NCBI RefSeq assembly: GCF_004365175.1
Contig: NZ_SOCE01000001.1
Location: forward strand, 607,154 to 671,153
DNA: 64,000 nucleotides
Direction of reading: 5' to 3'
DNA from: Kribbella voronezhensis
GTDB taxonomy: Bacteria; Actinomycetota; Actinomycetes; Propionibacteriales; Kribbellaceae
Numbering within the stretch: the stretch's first letter is position 1; each line of letters starts with the position of its first letter. The notes under the pieces were generated by a model. That model was not told where the DNA came from. It was given only the letters and a program-made list of their open reading frames with translations, and ran no database searches. Below are positions 1-7,529 of the stretch, one piece after another. The position numbers were made by a program, and so were the translations under genes.

Positions 1-614
1 AGCCAGGATTCGGTGCCGCCGAGGGCGCTCTTGCGGTCCGGTTCGAGCGCGGCCGGGTCGTCACTGACGTAGCGCAACTGGAAGGTGGCCAGCGGCAACT
101 TTCCGAGATTGTTGAAGACCGTCCGGGCCTGGTCGTCGAACGCCTTCGCCTGCGGGTCGATCGCGCTCATGAACGTCCCGCGGCTGTCTGTCTTGACGGC
201 GTCGGCCATCCGCTGCAGCACCGCCTCGCCCTCGACGGCGCGACGTACACCCTCGGCCGCGTCATCCGGTGACTGACTCTGGCTCGGTACGCCGTTGTGG
301 CCGTGCGCGCCGCCCGGCTCCGCGGGAGCGTTGGCGACGTTGCGGAGGCCGGCGTACCCGGCACCGGCGACCACGACAACTGCCATGCCGAGCGCGACCC
401 GCTTCAGAAGTGCGGGTGAGAGGTTGGCCGGGAGTTTGAGGTTGCCAGGCTTGAGGTTGCTGAGCTTCGTCAGCCTGAGGCTGCCGAGCAGAGGCGCGCC
501 GCCGCCTGCGGCGTGCTGGGCCGGGATCAGGATCGTGGTCTGGTCCGACACCGGCTTCGCGGGCTGAGGGGTCGGCGGATCGGCCGGCCTGGTGCCGCCT
601 TTTTCGTCGATCAC
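1..614 (-). CDS. Single-pass membrane protein of unknown function (3' end outside window)
   Basis: A reading frame runs off the left edge; about 204 residues are visible. I chose the GTG at 614 because an in-frame TAG lies 15 nt upstream and a GAGGGG box precedes it. The N-terminal ~75 residues look cytosolic and Pro/Leu-rich. One hydrophobic helix (around VALGMAVVVVAGAGYAGL) follows at about residues 75-92, then a His/Gly/Ser-rich linker and an extracytoplasmic part containing LQRMADAVKTDSRGTFMSAI. I do not recognise the family. It lies downstream of the NlpC/P60 gene on the same strand, separated by a strong hairpin, so it is probably transcribed on its own. A link to cell-envelope biology is only a guess from position. 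Confidence 0.7.
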   Translation of the reverse strand, partial: MIDEKGGTRPADPPTPQPAKPVSDQTTILIPAQHAAGGGAPLLGSLRLTKLSNLKPGNLKLPANLSPALLKRVALGMAVVVVAGAGYAGLRNVANAPAEPGGAHGHNGVPSQSQSPDDAAEGVRRAVEGEAVLQRMADAVKTDSRGTFMSAIDPQAKAFDDQARTVFNNLGKLPLATFQLRYVSDDPAALEPDRKSALGGTESW

Positions 615-708
615 CTCGGCCCCTCGCTACTCAGCTGCCCCCGTCCGGGGCATCACTCTAATGTCCCAGGGATCATCTGCCGTTCCGGACAGTGAAGCAC
701 TCGGCCGG

Positions 709-757
709 TGACATGACTCGGCTCCGGGGACCTGCCCCGGAGCCGACGATCATGTCA
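709..757 (-). terminator. Two-tier hairpin after the NlpC/P60 gene
   Basis: An 11-bp perfect stem (719-729 with 735-745, 5-nt loop) sits inside a second 8-bp stem (709-716 with 750-757, TGACATGA/TCATGTCA). It begins 11 nt after the stop codon of the hydrolase gene. There is no U-tract, which is usual for actinomycete terminators. Confidence 0.75.
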
Positions 758-767
758 GAGGTGCGGA

Positions 768-1826
768 TCAGCCCGGGCGGACCGCGCCGGTGTAGCCGCT
801 CATGTAGTCGACGTCGTTGATCTGGACCGGCTTGCCCGGGCGGGGTGCGTGCACCATCTTGCCGTTGCCGATGTACATCCCGACGTGGTGGATGGGGCTG
901 CCGAAGAAGACCAGGTCACCGGGCATCAGGTTGGACCGGCTGACGCGGCGACCCTCGCCGTACTGCGCCGCGGAGGAGTGCGACAGCGAGACGCCGGCCT
1001 TGCCCCAGGCGTACATCGTCAGGCCGGAGCAGTCGAACGAACTCGGACCGTCGGCGCCCCAGACGTAGCTGTCGCCCTGTTGGTCCAGCGCCGCCTGGAC
1101 GGCGATGCCGGCGCGGCCGCTGACCGGCACGTTCGGCAGGTTGTCGTCCATCCGGCCCTTGTCGCGGCTCGGGCGCTTGGCGCGGGCGTCGTTGGCTTCC
1201 TTCTCGTTCTCCGCCTGGATCCGGGCGCGATCGGCGTCGCTGAGCTTGCCGAGCACCTTCTCCGCGGCGTCGAGGTTCGCCTGGAGCTGCTTCTTCAGAC
1301 CTTCTTGCTGCGCCTTCACGGCCTGCAGCGCGGCGAGCTCGCTCTGCTCGCTGGCCTGCAGGTCGGACAGCTTGCCCTGGGCGTCCTGGAACTTGCGGAG
1401 CGCCGAGTTCTGCTGGCCGGCGAACGCCTGCGCGGTGGAGGCCTGGCTGAGGAACTGGTCGGGGTTCGTCGACAGCAGCAACTGCGCCGTCGTGGACATC
1501 CCGGACGTCTGGTAGCCGGCGACCGCGAGGGACCCGATCTGCCGCTTGACCGCATCGACCTGGACCTGCTGCTTGGCGATCCCGGCCTGCAGTGCCTTCA
1601 CCTTGGCCTGCTGCGCGGAGATCTTGCCGCGGAGCTCGTTGGCCGCCTCACCGGCGACCTCGGCCTTCTCCTGCAGATCCGCTACCTGGGCCTTCGCCTG
1701 CGCCAAAGTCGGCTTCGGGTCCGCGTCCGCGGCTCCCTGAATGAACAGCACACCAGCGGCTACAGCGGTGGTGGTGATGGCGGCGAGGGCAATACCTCTG
1801 GTGCGGTTAAAGCGGCCGGTGGACAC
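768..1826 (-). CDS. Secreted NlpC/P60 peptidoglycan endopeptidase with coiled-coil N-terminus (RipA-like)
   Basis: 352 residues. The first ~35 form a signal peptide (RTRGIALAAITTTAVAAGV, cleavage near ADADP). Residues ~38-215 are Ala/Gln/Lys/Glu-rich heptads, an expected coiled coil like the one that holds RipA-type enzymes inactive. The C-terminal ~110 residues are an NlpC/P60 domain, with the catalytic Cys in SSFDCSGLTMYAW and the His in SPIHHVGMYIGNG. The family cleaves the D-Glu to diamino acid bond in stem peptides during cell separation. The start sits just before the signal peptide. The gene is followed by a strong hairpin. Its 250-bp upstream region carries repeated GTTAC-type pentamers that could be regulatory. 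The enzyme class is secure; the exact cleavage site and regulation are inferred. Confidence 0.9.
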   Translation of the reverse strand: MSTGRFNRTRGIALAAITTTAVAAGVLFIQGAADADPKPTLAQAKAQVADLQEKAEVAGEAANELRGKISAQQAKVKALQAGIAKQQVQVDAVKRQIGSLAVAGYQTSGMSTTAQLLLSTNPDQFLSQASTAQAFAGQQNSALRKFQDAQGKLSDLQASEQSELAALQAVKAQQEGLKKQLQANLDAAEKVLGKLSDADRARIQAENEKEANDARAKRPSRDKGRMDDNLPNVPVSGRAGIAVQAALDQQGDSYVWGADGPSSFDCSGLTMYAWGKAGVSLSHSSAAQYGEGRRVSRSNLMPGDLVFFGSPIHHVGMYIGNGKMVHAPRPGKPVQINDVDYMSGYTGAVRPG

Positions 1827-1987
1827 AGCCTGGTCGGTCCCTTCCTGTGCTGACGCCGTCCCCGTCGACCGCGCCTGGTTCTCGCTGGGAGTCCTACCGC
1901 TGTAACTCCCGAACGACCCGGCGGGTCACACCTCGGCTAGTCGCTGCCCGGCCGGTCTGGTCAACCGGCACGCTGGGGCAACGAGAG

Positions 1988-2012
1988 GTAACAGTAGTAA
2001 CCGATTCGTGAC
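1988..2012. promoter_or_regulatory. Three GTAAC-type direct repeats upstream of the NlpC/P60 gene
   Basis: Pentamers GTAAC (1988-1992), GTAAC (1997-2001) and GTGAC (2008-2012) repeat with start-to-start steps of 9 and 11 bp, roughly one helical turn. They lie about 160-185 bp upstream of the hydrolase start. MtrA, the response regulator of cell-wall hydrolase genes in actinobacteria, binds direct repeats of this kind, so an MtrA site is a reasonable guess. Confidence 0.35.
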
Positions 2013-2077
2013 CGATGCAATTCGCCCCTCTGGTTTGATCCAAACTTAACGTCCGGAAAGCCCTTCCAGCGCAGCTC

Positions 2078-2317
2078 TCAGACGGCGTCGGCAGCCGGAT
2101 CCCCTTCCGCAGCAGCGTTTGGCTCGACGCTACTGACGGCATGCACCAAACGCAGGGGCGGAACCAGCCCGGACTCGGCCAGCACGCCGAGGGCGGCGAG
2201 CTCCTCGTCGTCCACCCGGATCGAACTCTGCTCGGGCGGCATCCCGAGCAGCACCGTGACCACGCAGTCACGGCACCCCGGACCTCTCATCACACACGCG
2301 TCGCAGTCGATCAGCAC
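2078..2317 (-). CDS. Small conserved Cys-rich protein
   Basis: 79 residues from a GTG at 2317, preceded by GGAGGAC. A TTG 12 nt earlier overlaps that ribosome site and is less likely. The N-terminus carries four Cys within about 20 residues (CDACVMRGPGCRDC), which could bind zinc or be redox active. The rest (around VDDEELAALGVLAESGLVPPL) looks helical. From memory, small proteins of this type with a similar Cys pattern accompany NlpC/P60 genes in other actinomycetes, but no function is known to me. It is on the same strand as the hydrolase, about 250 bp upstream. A TAGCGT hexamer further upstream could be its -10 box. Confidence 0.75.
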   Translation of the reverse strand: MLIDCDACVMRGPGCRDCVVTVLLGMPPEQSSIRVDDEELAALGVLAESGLVPPLRLVHAVSSVEPNAAAEGDPAADAV

Positions 2318-2429
2318 AACGTCCTCCAAAGTGGGGAAGCACCCGGACTTGCACCCGGCTGAAAAGGACGCTAGAGGGCCCCTCCGACACTTTCCCGCCC
2401 CAACCCGTTGCCCCCTCCCCCAAATGGGC

Positions 2430-2549
2430 GTACCGACGGACAGTAGGTAGCGCGCAACTCCAAGGATTTACCGCGCCGATCCGGGGTTTTCAGCCTCAGC
2501 CCAGCCCGAGCACACCGCCGTACGGGTGACACCTCCTGTCCGTCGGTAC
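2430..2549. repeat. Inverted pair of a 19-bp repeat (copies A and B), left of the DUF559 gene
   Basis: Copy A (2430-2448) reads GTACCGACGGACAGTAGGT. Copy B (2531-2549) is its reverse complement with one difference. The pair spans 120 bp and could fold as a long hairpin. The same arrangement recurs at 3512-3611 on the other side of the DUF559 gene. Copies B and C share 22 identical bases in opposite orientation. No clear target duplication is visible at the edges. Confidence 0.8.
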
Positions 2550-2593
2550 ATCGGCCGATCGCAACGCCCAAGCCACCTCGTACTACGGAGCGC

Positions 2594-3457
2594 TCACATC
2601 CCCGCCAGACGCTGCGCCAGCGCGCGCCGGATCGTGGCGACGACCCAGTCCGGGTTCGACAGCACCTGCTCGTAGGTGAACCTGAGGACCAGCCAGCCCG
2701 CCGCCACCAGTTCGTCGTACCGCCGGCAGTCAGCCGCGAACTCACTCCGGCCCCCATGGAACTGGTATCCATCAGCCTCGATCGCAAGCCGCGCCTGCCG
2801 GTGACCGAGATCGACCCGGGCCCGGAACGGACCCGCCTCGACAACCACCTGCGGCTCGAATCCCTCGATCCCGGCATCCAGTAACACCGCCCGCAGGACG
2901 GACTCGAGGAAACTGCCGGCCCACGCGTGCGCCACGCCCGCGATTCGGCGAGCGTTCGGAGTTCCAGGGCCCCGCATTCGTGTCGCTGCCGCCACCAGGT
3001 CCGAACGGTGGATGCTCGTTCTGGCGAGCGCGGCGTCGGCCACGGCCAGTGCTTCGGCGAACGGAAGGATCCGCGCGCAGTCGAGGACGGTGCGTGTGAC
3101 TGAAGTCGTCCGGCCGGGGATATCGCCCGGATCGATCTCTGCCCAGTGGAGGACCGCCGGCGGGCCCGGGCGTGAATGCCTGTTGGGCGGGACAGTGACG
3201 TGCGGCAGTTCTGGTGGGGTGAGGAGCGGGAGGCCCCAGTACTCCGCTGCGCTCAGGTGCGACAGGACCCCGTCGTAGGCGATGGCGACCCGTTGAGCCG
3301 CGAACAGTCCGGACCGCACGTAGATGCCGCGGGCAACCCGCTCGATCACGCCGAACTTGACCGCCTTGGCGACCGCGCGACGAGAACTGCCCGCCACCAA
3401 CTCGCCGAAGGTTGCCAGCCCACCGTTTCGCGCGAGTACCTGCGTCACCGCCTCCAT
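2594..3457 (-). CDS. AbiEi-like winged-helix / DUF559 (Vsr-fold) protein
   Basis: 287 residues from ATG 3457; a GTG at 3505 would add 16 residues. The N-terminal ~60 residues resemble the AbiEi antitoxin winged helix (LATFGELVAGSSRRAVAKAV). The C-terminal ~110 residues are a DUF559 domain of the Vsr/restriction-endonuclease fold, with VDLGHRQARLAIEADGYQFH, a conserved Arg pair and GWLVLRFT. Proteins of this shape are common in actinomycetes, often in several copies. They are described as type IV toxin-antitoxin related or as possible nucleases, but their role is unproven. No AbiEii-type toxin gene is adjacent, so this is a solitary gene. Inverted pairs of a 19-bp repeat on both sides suggest it may be a mobile or self-recognising cassette. 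Confidence 0.8.
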   Translation of the reverse strand: MEAVTQVLARNGGLATFGELVAGSSRRAVAKAVKFGVIERVARGIYVRSGLFAAQRVAIAYDGVLSHLSAAEYWGLPLLTPPELPHVTVPPNRHSRPGPPAVLHWAEIDPGDIPGRTTSVTRTVLDCARILPFAEALAVADAALARTSIHRSDLVAAATRMRGPGTPNARRIAGVAHAWAGSFLESVLRAVLLDAGIEGFEPQVVVEAGPFRARVDLGHRQARLAIEADGYQFHGGRSEFAADCRRYDELVAAGWLVLRFTYEQVLSNPDWVVATIRRALAQRLAGM

Positions 3458-3511
3458 CGGCAAACCTTGCCTGGTGACGGCCGATCGGCGTCGAGCGTTG
3501 TCCACAAGCGC

Positions 3512-3611
3512 GTACCGACGGACAGGAGGTGTCCCTCGCCACTGGCTACGGCCCAGGCTCAGCGGCCGCCTTGCGGGCCGCAGTACGGCCGGATCTCCTG
3601 TCCGTCGGTAC
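3512..3611. repeat. Inverted pair of the 19-bp repeat (copies C and D), right of the DUF559 gene
   Basis: Copy C (3512-3530) is GTACCGACGGACAGGAGGT. Copy D (3593-3611) is the reverse complement with one change near its end. The pair spans 100 bp and has the same orientation as copies A/B. Copy C lies just upstream of the DUF559 gene, so it may also hold its promoter or operator. Confidence 0.8.
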
Positions 3612-3688
3612 GCCGCCGGGCAGCCCGAGGCCGGATGAGCGCGGCGGACCGGCGTACCGGGGGGCGGCGTACTGGCGTGTTGGGTGGG

Positions 3689-5050
3689 TCAGGGGCGGGT
3701 TATGCGGCTCAGGAGGGTTTTGGCGGAGAGGGCTCGGGCGCCCATGGTGATGGTGCTGTCGGCTACTTCGCGGTCGGTGGAGACGACTACGACGGGGCGG
3801 CCTGGGGGTTCTGCGCGGACCAACTGGCGGATGACCTCGTCGGCGATGACGCCGGCGGGGCTGAAGCGGACGCGTACGCCGCGGGGTGGGGTCAGCTGGA
3901 CGGGTCCGGAGAGTTCGGCGCCGTCGAACACCACCGTGACCTCGATCCGCCGTTGCGCCACCAGCGCCCCGAGCGCGGTGACGAGGCGTTGCCGCTGGGA
4001 GTGGAGCGGAGAGTTCGGCCAGGCCGTCTTGGTGACGTTGTAGCCGTCGATGATCAGGTGCACCTGCGGAAGCGCCAGGAGCTCGTCGAAGAGCGCCGGA
4101 TCGTCCTCCGGCGCGGAACGGCCGACCGGAGAGGCGGACGGCTCCACACCGGCAACGGTGTCAGCTGGGCGGAGGTCTCCCCCGGGCGGCAGCGCCAGTT
4201 CGCGACGGAGTCCTCCCGCGGCCTCGACCAAGGTGTCCAGCAGCAGGCGCGTCCTGGTCGAGATGAGCTCGCGCTCTTGTCCCGCAGTACGGCGGGCAGC
4301 GTGTTCGACCGCCTCCAGTTCGGTGATGCGGGCCCGGAGTTTGCGCAGCTCACGGTCGACTTCGGCGCGGGCCGCGTCGACGCGTTCGTCGGCCGTGTTC
4401 GCCTCGACGGTGCGCAGTTCGAGCTCGCCTTGCAGGCCGGTGATCCGCTGGCGCGCCTCGTTCAGCTTGCGGCGGAGCGTGACATTCTCGGCCTTGAGGT
4501 CGGTGACCTGCTCGCGCAAACGTTCCCGCACCTGCCGGGTCTCGGTCCGGGCCTGGTCGAGTTGCTCGCTGAGCCGGTGCACCGCCTCGTCGTCGTGCTT
4601 CGGCTGCTCGGCCGGAAGCTGGGCGGCGTCTGCGACCCGCTGCTCCCAATCGACCGGCCGAAGCAGGTACGCGAGCGCGGCGACTTCCACCGGCTCGGCC
4701 GCGGGCACCGGGATTCCCTCGGCGACCGGGTCGCCCAGCTCGGGGTGCTCACGCCGTACCTCGAACGCGATCAGCCGGCGGAAATGCTCGTCGGTGTCGA
4801 GGATCGGGCCGAGTACGGACGCCGAGAGCTTCGCGCGCTTGCCGGGCGCGAAACTGGCGAACCGCCGCAGCGGGGGTGGGATGTCGGTCGCGGGCAGCTG
4901 ACCCAGAGCCTGGGCGGCGAGGGTGAGAACCCGTTGCCGCACCGGTTCGGGCAAGGTGGTGGCAGCGGAGCTCGCGGCGGCGCCGGCCTCAGCCACCGGT
5001 CCGCAGTCCGGCCGGAACGGCTGCCTGGCTCCGCCAGTGACGCAGACCAC
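3689..5050 (-). CDS. NYN-domain (YacP-like) predicted RNA-binding/nuclease protein
   Basis: 453 residues. The N-terminal ~150 residues are a helical domain (LPEPVRQRVLTLAAQALGQL). Residues ~165-270 are a Glu/Arg-rich coiled coil. The C-terminal ~130 residues form an NYN domain of the PIN-like fold, with LIIDGYNVTKTAWPN, VVFDGAEL, GVIADEVIRQLV and VVSTDREVAD supplying the acidic metal-binding residues. Relatives in Streptomyces and Mycobacterium share this plan and the same neighbourhood. The activity is inferred to be RNA cleavage or RNA binding. A GTG near 4993 is an alternative start. The gene diverges from the exonuclease fusion across a 120-bp gap. Confidence 0.85.
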   Translation of the reverse strand: MVCVTGGARQPFRPDCGPVAEAGAAASSAATTLPEPVRQRVLTLAAQALGQLPATDIPPPLRRFASFAPGKRAKLSASVLGPILDTDEHFRRLIAFEVRREHPELGDPVAEGIPVPAAEPVEVAALAYLLRPVDWEQRVADAAQLPAEQPKHDDEAVHRLSEQLDQARTETRQVRERLREQVTDLKAENVTLRRKLNEARQRITGLQGELELRTVEANTADERVDAARAEVDRELRKLRARITELEAVEHAARRTAGQERELISTRTRLLLDTLVEAAGGLRRELALPPGGDLRPADTVAGVEPSASPVGRSAPEDDPALFDELLALPQVHLIIDGYNVTKTAWPNSPLHSQRQRLVTALGALVAQRRIEVTVVFDGAELSGPVQLTPPRGVRVRFSPAGVIADEVIRQLVRAEPPGRPVVVVSTDREVADSTITMGARALSAKTLLSRITRP

Positions 5051-5157
5051 AACGCCCGGGCCGGAAGCCCGGATTCGCGGTGATCGCTTGTGTACGCATA
5101 CTGAGAGCCTAGTCGGTCCGCGTGCGTGTCACCTGGGGAATTGTCGGTGGGGCCTTC

Positions 5158-5163
5158 TAGCGT
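5158..5163 (+). promoter_or_regulatory. Putative -10 box of a leaderless promoter
   Basis: TAGCGT ends 7 nt before the ATG at 5171, so transcription would begin at or next to the start codon. No good ribosome-binding site lies in that gap. A TTGTCG hexamer 11 bp upstream is too close for a classical -35. Confidence 0.4.
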
Positions 5164-5170
5164 CTTGGCC

Positions 5171-6976
5171 ATGAGCAGCCCATCGCCGGATCACGCCGCT
5201 GCCCCGGCGCCCGCGCCGGTCATGCCGATCCGTGGTGTGCAACCGAGTTTCGACGACCTCGGTACGCCGTTGCGCGACGTCACCTTCTGCGTGGTCGACC
5301 TGGAGACCACCGGTGGCGCGCCGGGCGCTTCGGGGATCACCGAGATCGGCGCGGTCAAGGTTCGCGGCGGCGAGGTGCTCGGGGAGTTCCAGACGCTGGT
5401 GAATCCGGCCGAGCCGATCCCGCCCTTCATCGCCGTACTGACCGGCATCACCGACCTGATGGTTGCCTCGTCGCCGCGGATCGACTCGGTGCTGCCCGCG
5501 TTCCTGGAGTTCGCCCGCGGCTGCGTGATGGTGGCTCACAACGCGCCGTTCGACATGGGTTTCCTGAAGCACGACAGCCAGATCCACGGCTATGACTGGC
5601 CCGACTTCGCCGTCGTCGACACCGCCTTGCTGGCCCGCCGGGTGATCACGCCCGACGAGGCGCCGAACTGCAAACTCGGCACGCTCGCGAAGTTGTTCCG
5701 GGCAACCACCACGCCGAATCACCGCGCCCTGTCCGACGCCCGGGCGACCGTCGACGTGCTGCACGGTTTGTTCGAGCGGGTCGGCTCCCTCGGCGTACAG
5801 ACCCTGGAAGACCTGCAGACGTACTCCGCCCGCGTGGCGCCGCAGGTCCGCGCGAAGCGGCATCTGGCCGAGTCGTTGCCGCACGCACCTGGTGTCTACC
5901 TGTTCACCGACGACCGCGGCGAGGTCCTGTACGTCGGGAAGTCGAAGGACCTGCGCACCCGCGTCCGGTCGTACTTCACCGCCTCCGAGACCCGCACCAG
6001 GATCGGCGAGATGATCGGGATCGCCACCGGGGTCCGCGGCATCGAGTGCGGGACGGCGCTGGAGGCCGAGATCCGCGAGCTCCGGCTGATCGCGGAACAC
6101 AAACCGCGGTACAACCGGCGCTCGAAGTTCCCCGAGCGGCAGCACTGGCTGAAGGTGACCGTCGAGCCGTTCCCGCGGCTGTCGCTGGTGAAGCAGGTGC
6201 GCGACGACGACGCCGGGTATCTCGGGCCGTTCAGTTCGCGGAAGACGGCCGAGCGGGCGATGGCGGCGCTGCACGAGGCGTTCCCGATCCGCCAGTGCAC
6301 GGTCCGGATGTCGCGCACGCCGTCCGTCTCGCCGTGTGTGCTGGCCGAGATGGGTCGGTGTGTGGCGCCCTGCGACGGGCGGATCTCAGCGGATTCGTAC
6401 GGCGAATTCGTCACCGCGCTGCGCTCGGCGCTGACCGTCGACCCGGCGCCCGTCGTCGAGGCGCTGGATCGCCGCATCGACGTACTGTCGGCCGACGAGC
6501 GGTTCGAGGACGCGGCCGTGCATCGTGATCGGCTCAGCGCGTTCGTCCGGAGCAGCGCGAAGATGCAGCGGATGTCGTCTCTGACGGGGTGCGCGGAGAT
6601 CTGCGCGGCCCGGCGTACGGACGACGGCGGCTGGGAGTTGCACGTGATCCGCCGGGGGCGGCTGGCGGCGGCGGGGATCAGCCCGCGCGGGACGGATCCC
6701 CGGAAGTACCTGGAGATGCTGCGCGCCTCGGCCGAGACGGTCCTGCCCGGAATCGGACCGGTGGCGAGCGCCTCACCGGAGGAGATCGAGCTCGTACTGC
6801 GCTGGCTCGACTCCCCCGACATCCGCCTGGTCGAGATGGACGGCACCTGGACCTGCCCGATCAGCGGCGCCGGCCGGCACGTGAGCCGCCTCGACAACTC
6901 GTACTCCGAAGACCACCACCACCCGAGCGAACGCCGCCGCCGCATGCGCCCCCTCGGAGCCACCCGCGCCGGCTGA
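5171..6976 (+). CDS. DEDDh exonuclease fused to a UvrC-like GIY-YIG nuclease
   Basis: 601 residues from ATG 5171; an upstream in-frame GTG at 5126 adds 15 poorly conserved residues. Residues ~30-200 are a DnaQ-type 3'-5' exonuclease: ExoI VVDLETTG, ExoII HNAPFDMGFL, ExoIII HRALSDARATVD. Residues ~235-315 are a GIY-YIG domain (APGVYLFTDDRGEVLYVGKS), followed by the UvrC-like Glu segment (LEAEIRELRLIAEHKPRYN) and a UVR-type helix (FEDAAVHRDRLSAF). The second UvrC nuclease domain (RNase H fold) and the helix-hairpin-helix tail are absent, as in Cho. Mycobacterial Rv2191 has this organisation. It probably acts in DNA repair, incising and trimming damaged strands, but the substrate is not established. 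Confidence 0.9.
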   Translation: MSSPSPDHAAAPAPAPVMPIRGVQPSFDDLGTPLRDVTFCVVDLETTGGAPGASGITEIGAVKVRGGEVLGEFQTLVNPAEPIPPFIAVLTGITDLMVASSPRIDSVLPAFLEFARGCVMVAHNAPFDMGFLKHDSQIHGYDWPDFAVVDTALLARRVITPDEAPNCKLGTLAKLFRATTTPNHRALSDARATVDVLHGLFERVGSLGVQTLEDLQTYSARVAPQVRAKRHLAESLPHAPGVYLFTDDRGEVLYVGKSKDLRTRVRSYFTASETRTRIGEMIGIATGVRGIECGTALEAEIRELRLIAEHKPRYNRRSKFPERQHWLKVTVEPFPRLSLVKQVRDDDAGYLGPFSSRKTAERAMAALHEAFPIRQCTVRMSRTPSVSPCVLAEMGRCVAPCDGRISADSYGEFVTALRSALTVDPAPVVEALDRRIDVLSADERFEDAAVHRDRLSAFVRSSAKMQRMSSLTGCAEICAARRTDDGGWELHVIRRGRLAAAGISPRGTDPRKYLEMLRASAETVLPGIGPVASASPEEIELVLRWLDSPDIRLVEMDGTWTCPISGAGRHVSRLDNSYSEDHHHPSERRRRMRPLGATRAG

Positions 6977-7001
6977 GCGCCCATCGCAGTACGGCTCCAC
7001 C

Positions 7002-7138
7002 GAGCAGCGCGACTGGGTCGGCCGAGCGGCACATCGGGGTTGGTTGAGCGGCGCGATCGGGGTTGATCGAGCGGCGCGCTCTGAGTTGGTTGAGCGGGCG
7101 CGATCGGGGTTGGGTGAGCGGGGCGCATTATGCTGCAG
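7002..7138. repeat. Short tandem repeat, six copies of a 22-24-bp unit
   Basis: Imperfect units start at 7002, 7024, 7046, 7069, 7092 and 7116, each beginning GAGCGG or GAGCAG and most followed by a GATCGGGGTTGG-like stretch. The array fills most of the gap between the exonuclease fusion and the Lrp-type gene and stops about 55 bp before the latter's start. No coding sense was found. Confidence 0.7.
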
Positions 7139-7191
7139 CGGCAGGTTTCGAGGTTCTGGTTCCGGGGTTCCGGGTTCGAGGAGAGGACGAC

Positions 7192-7479
7192 ATGGTCACC
7201 GCGATCGTGTTCATCAAGGCCGACGTCGCACGCATTCCCGAGGTCGCCGAACAGGTGGCGGCGATCGACGGCGTCAGCGAGGTGTACTCCGTGACCGGCG
7301 GGCTCGACCTGATCGCGATGATCCGGGTCGCCCACCACGACGACCTGGCGACCGTGATCCCCGACCACGTGAACCGGGTGCCCGGCGTCCTGAGCACCGA
7401 GACGCACATCGCGTTCCGCACCTACTCCACCCACGACCTCGAGGCGGCCTTCAGTCTGGGCCAGGAGGACGGCGTCTGA
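7192..7479 (+). CDS. Stand-alone Lrp/AsnC ligand-binding (RAM) domain protein
   Basis: 95 residues from ATG 7192, preceded by GAGGAGAGGA. The whole protein is a single alpha-beta sandwich of the Lrp/AsnC effector domain (MVTAIVFIKADVARIPEVAE, VTGGLDLIAMIRVAHHDDL). There is no helix-turn-helix. Short proteins of this type are conserved beside respiratory genes in actinomycetes. They are presumed to bind an amino acid or small ligand and to oligomerise, possibly with full-length Lrp proteins. A longer reading from an upstream TTG would enter the tandem-repeat DNA and is unlikely. Confidence 0.85.
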   Translation: MVTAIVFIKADVARIPEVAEQVAAIDGVSEVYSVTGGLDLIAMIRVAHHDDLATVIPDHVNRVPGVLSTETHIAFRTYSTHDLEAAFSLGQEDGV

Positions 7480-7529
7480 GGGCCGGAAATCCGCCCCTTC
7501 CTGACACGAGCTGAAGTTACGGTGAACCC

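Noticed and set aside
1827-2077. A c-di-AMP (ydaO) riboswitch before the NlpC/P60 gene
   Set aside because: Such switches often precede these genes, but I could not find the conserved segments of the motif here. A covariance-model scan would settle it.
2594-3457. A complete AbiE toxin-antitoxin pair
   Set aside because: No nucleotidyltransferase (AbiEii) gene is next to it; only the AbiEi-like winged helix is present, fused to DUF559.
3176-5083. Long plus-strand frame across the NYN gene
   Set aside because: It also spans part of the DUF559 gene and its repeats; the minus-strand genes show clear families.
7002-7138. A CRISPR array
   Set aside because: Units are contiguous with no unique spacers, and no cas genes are present.
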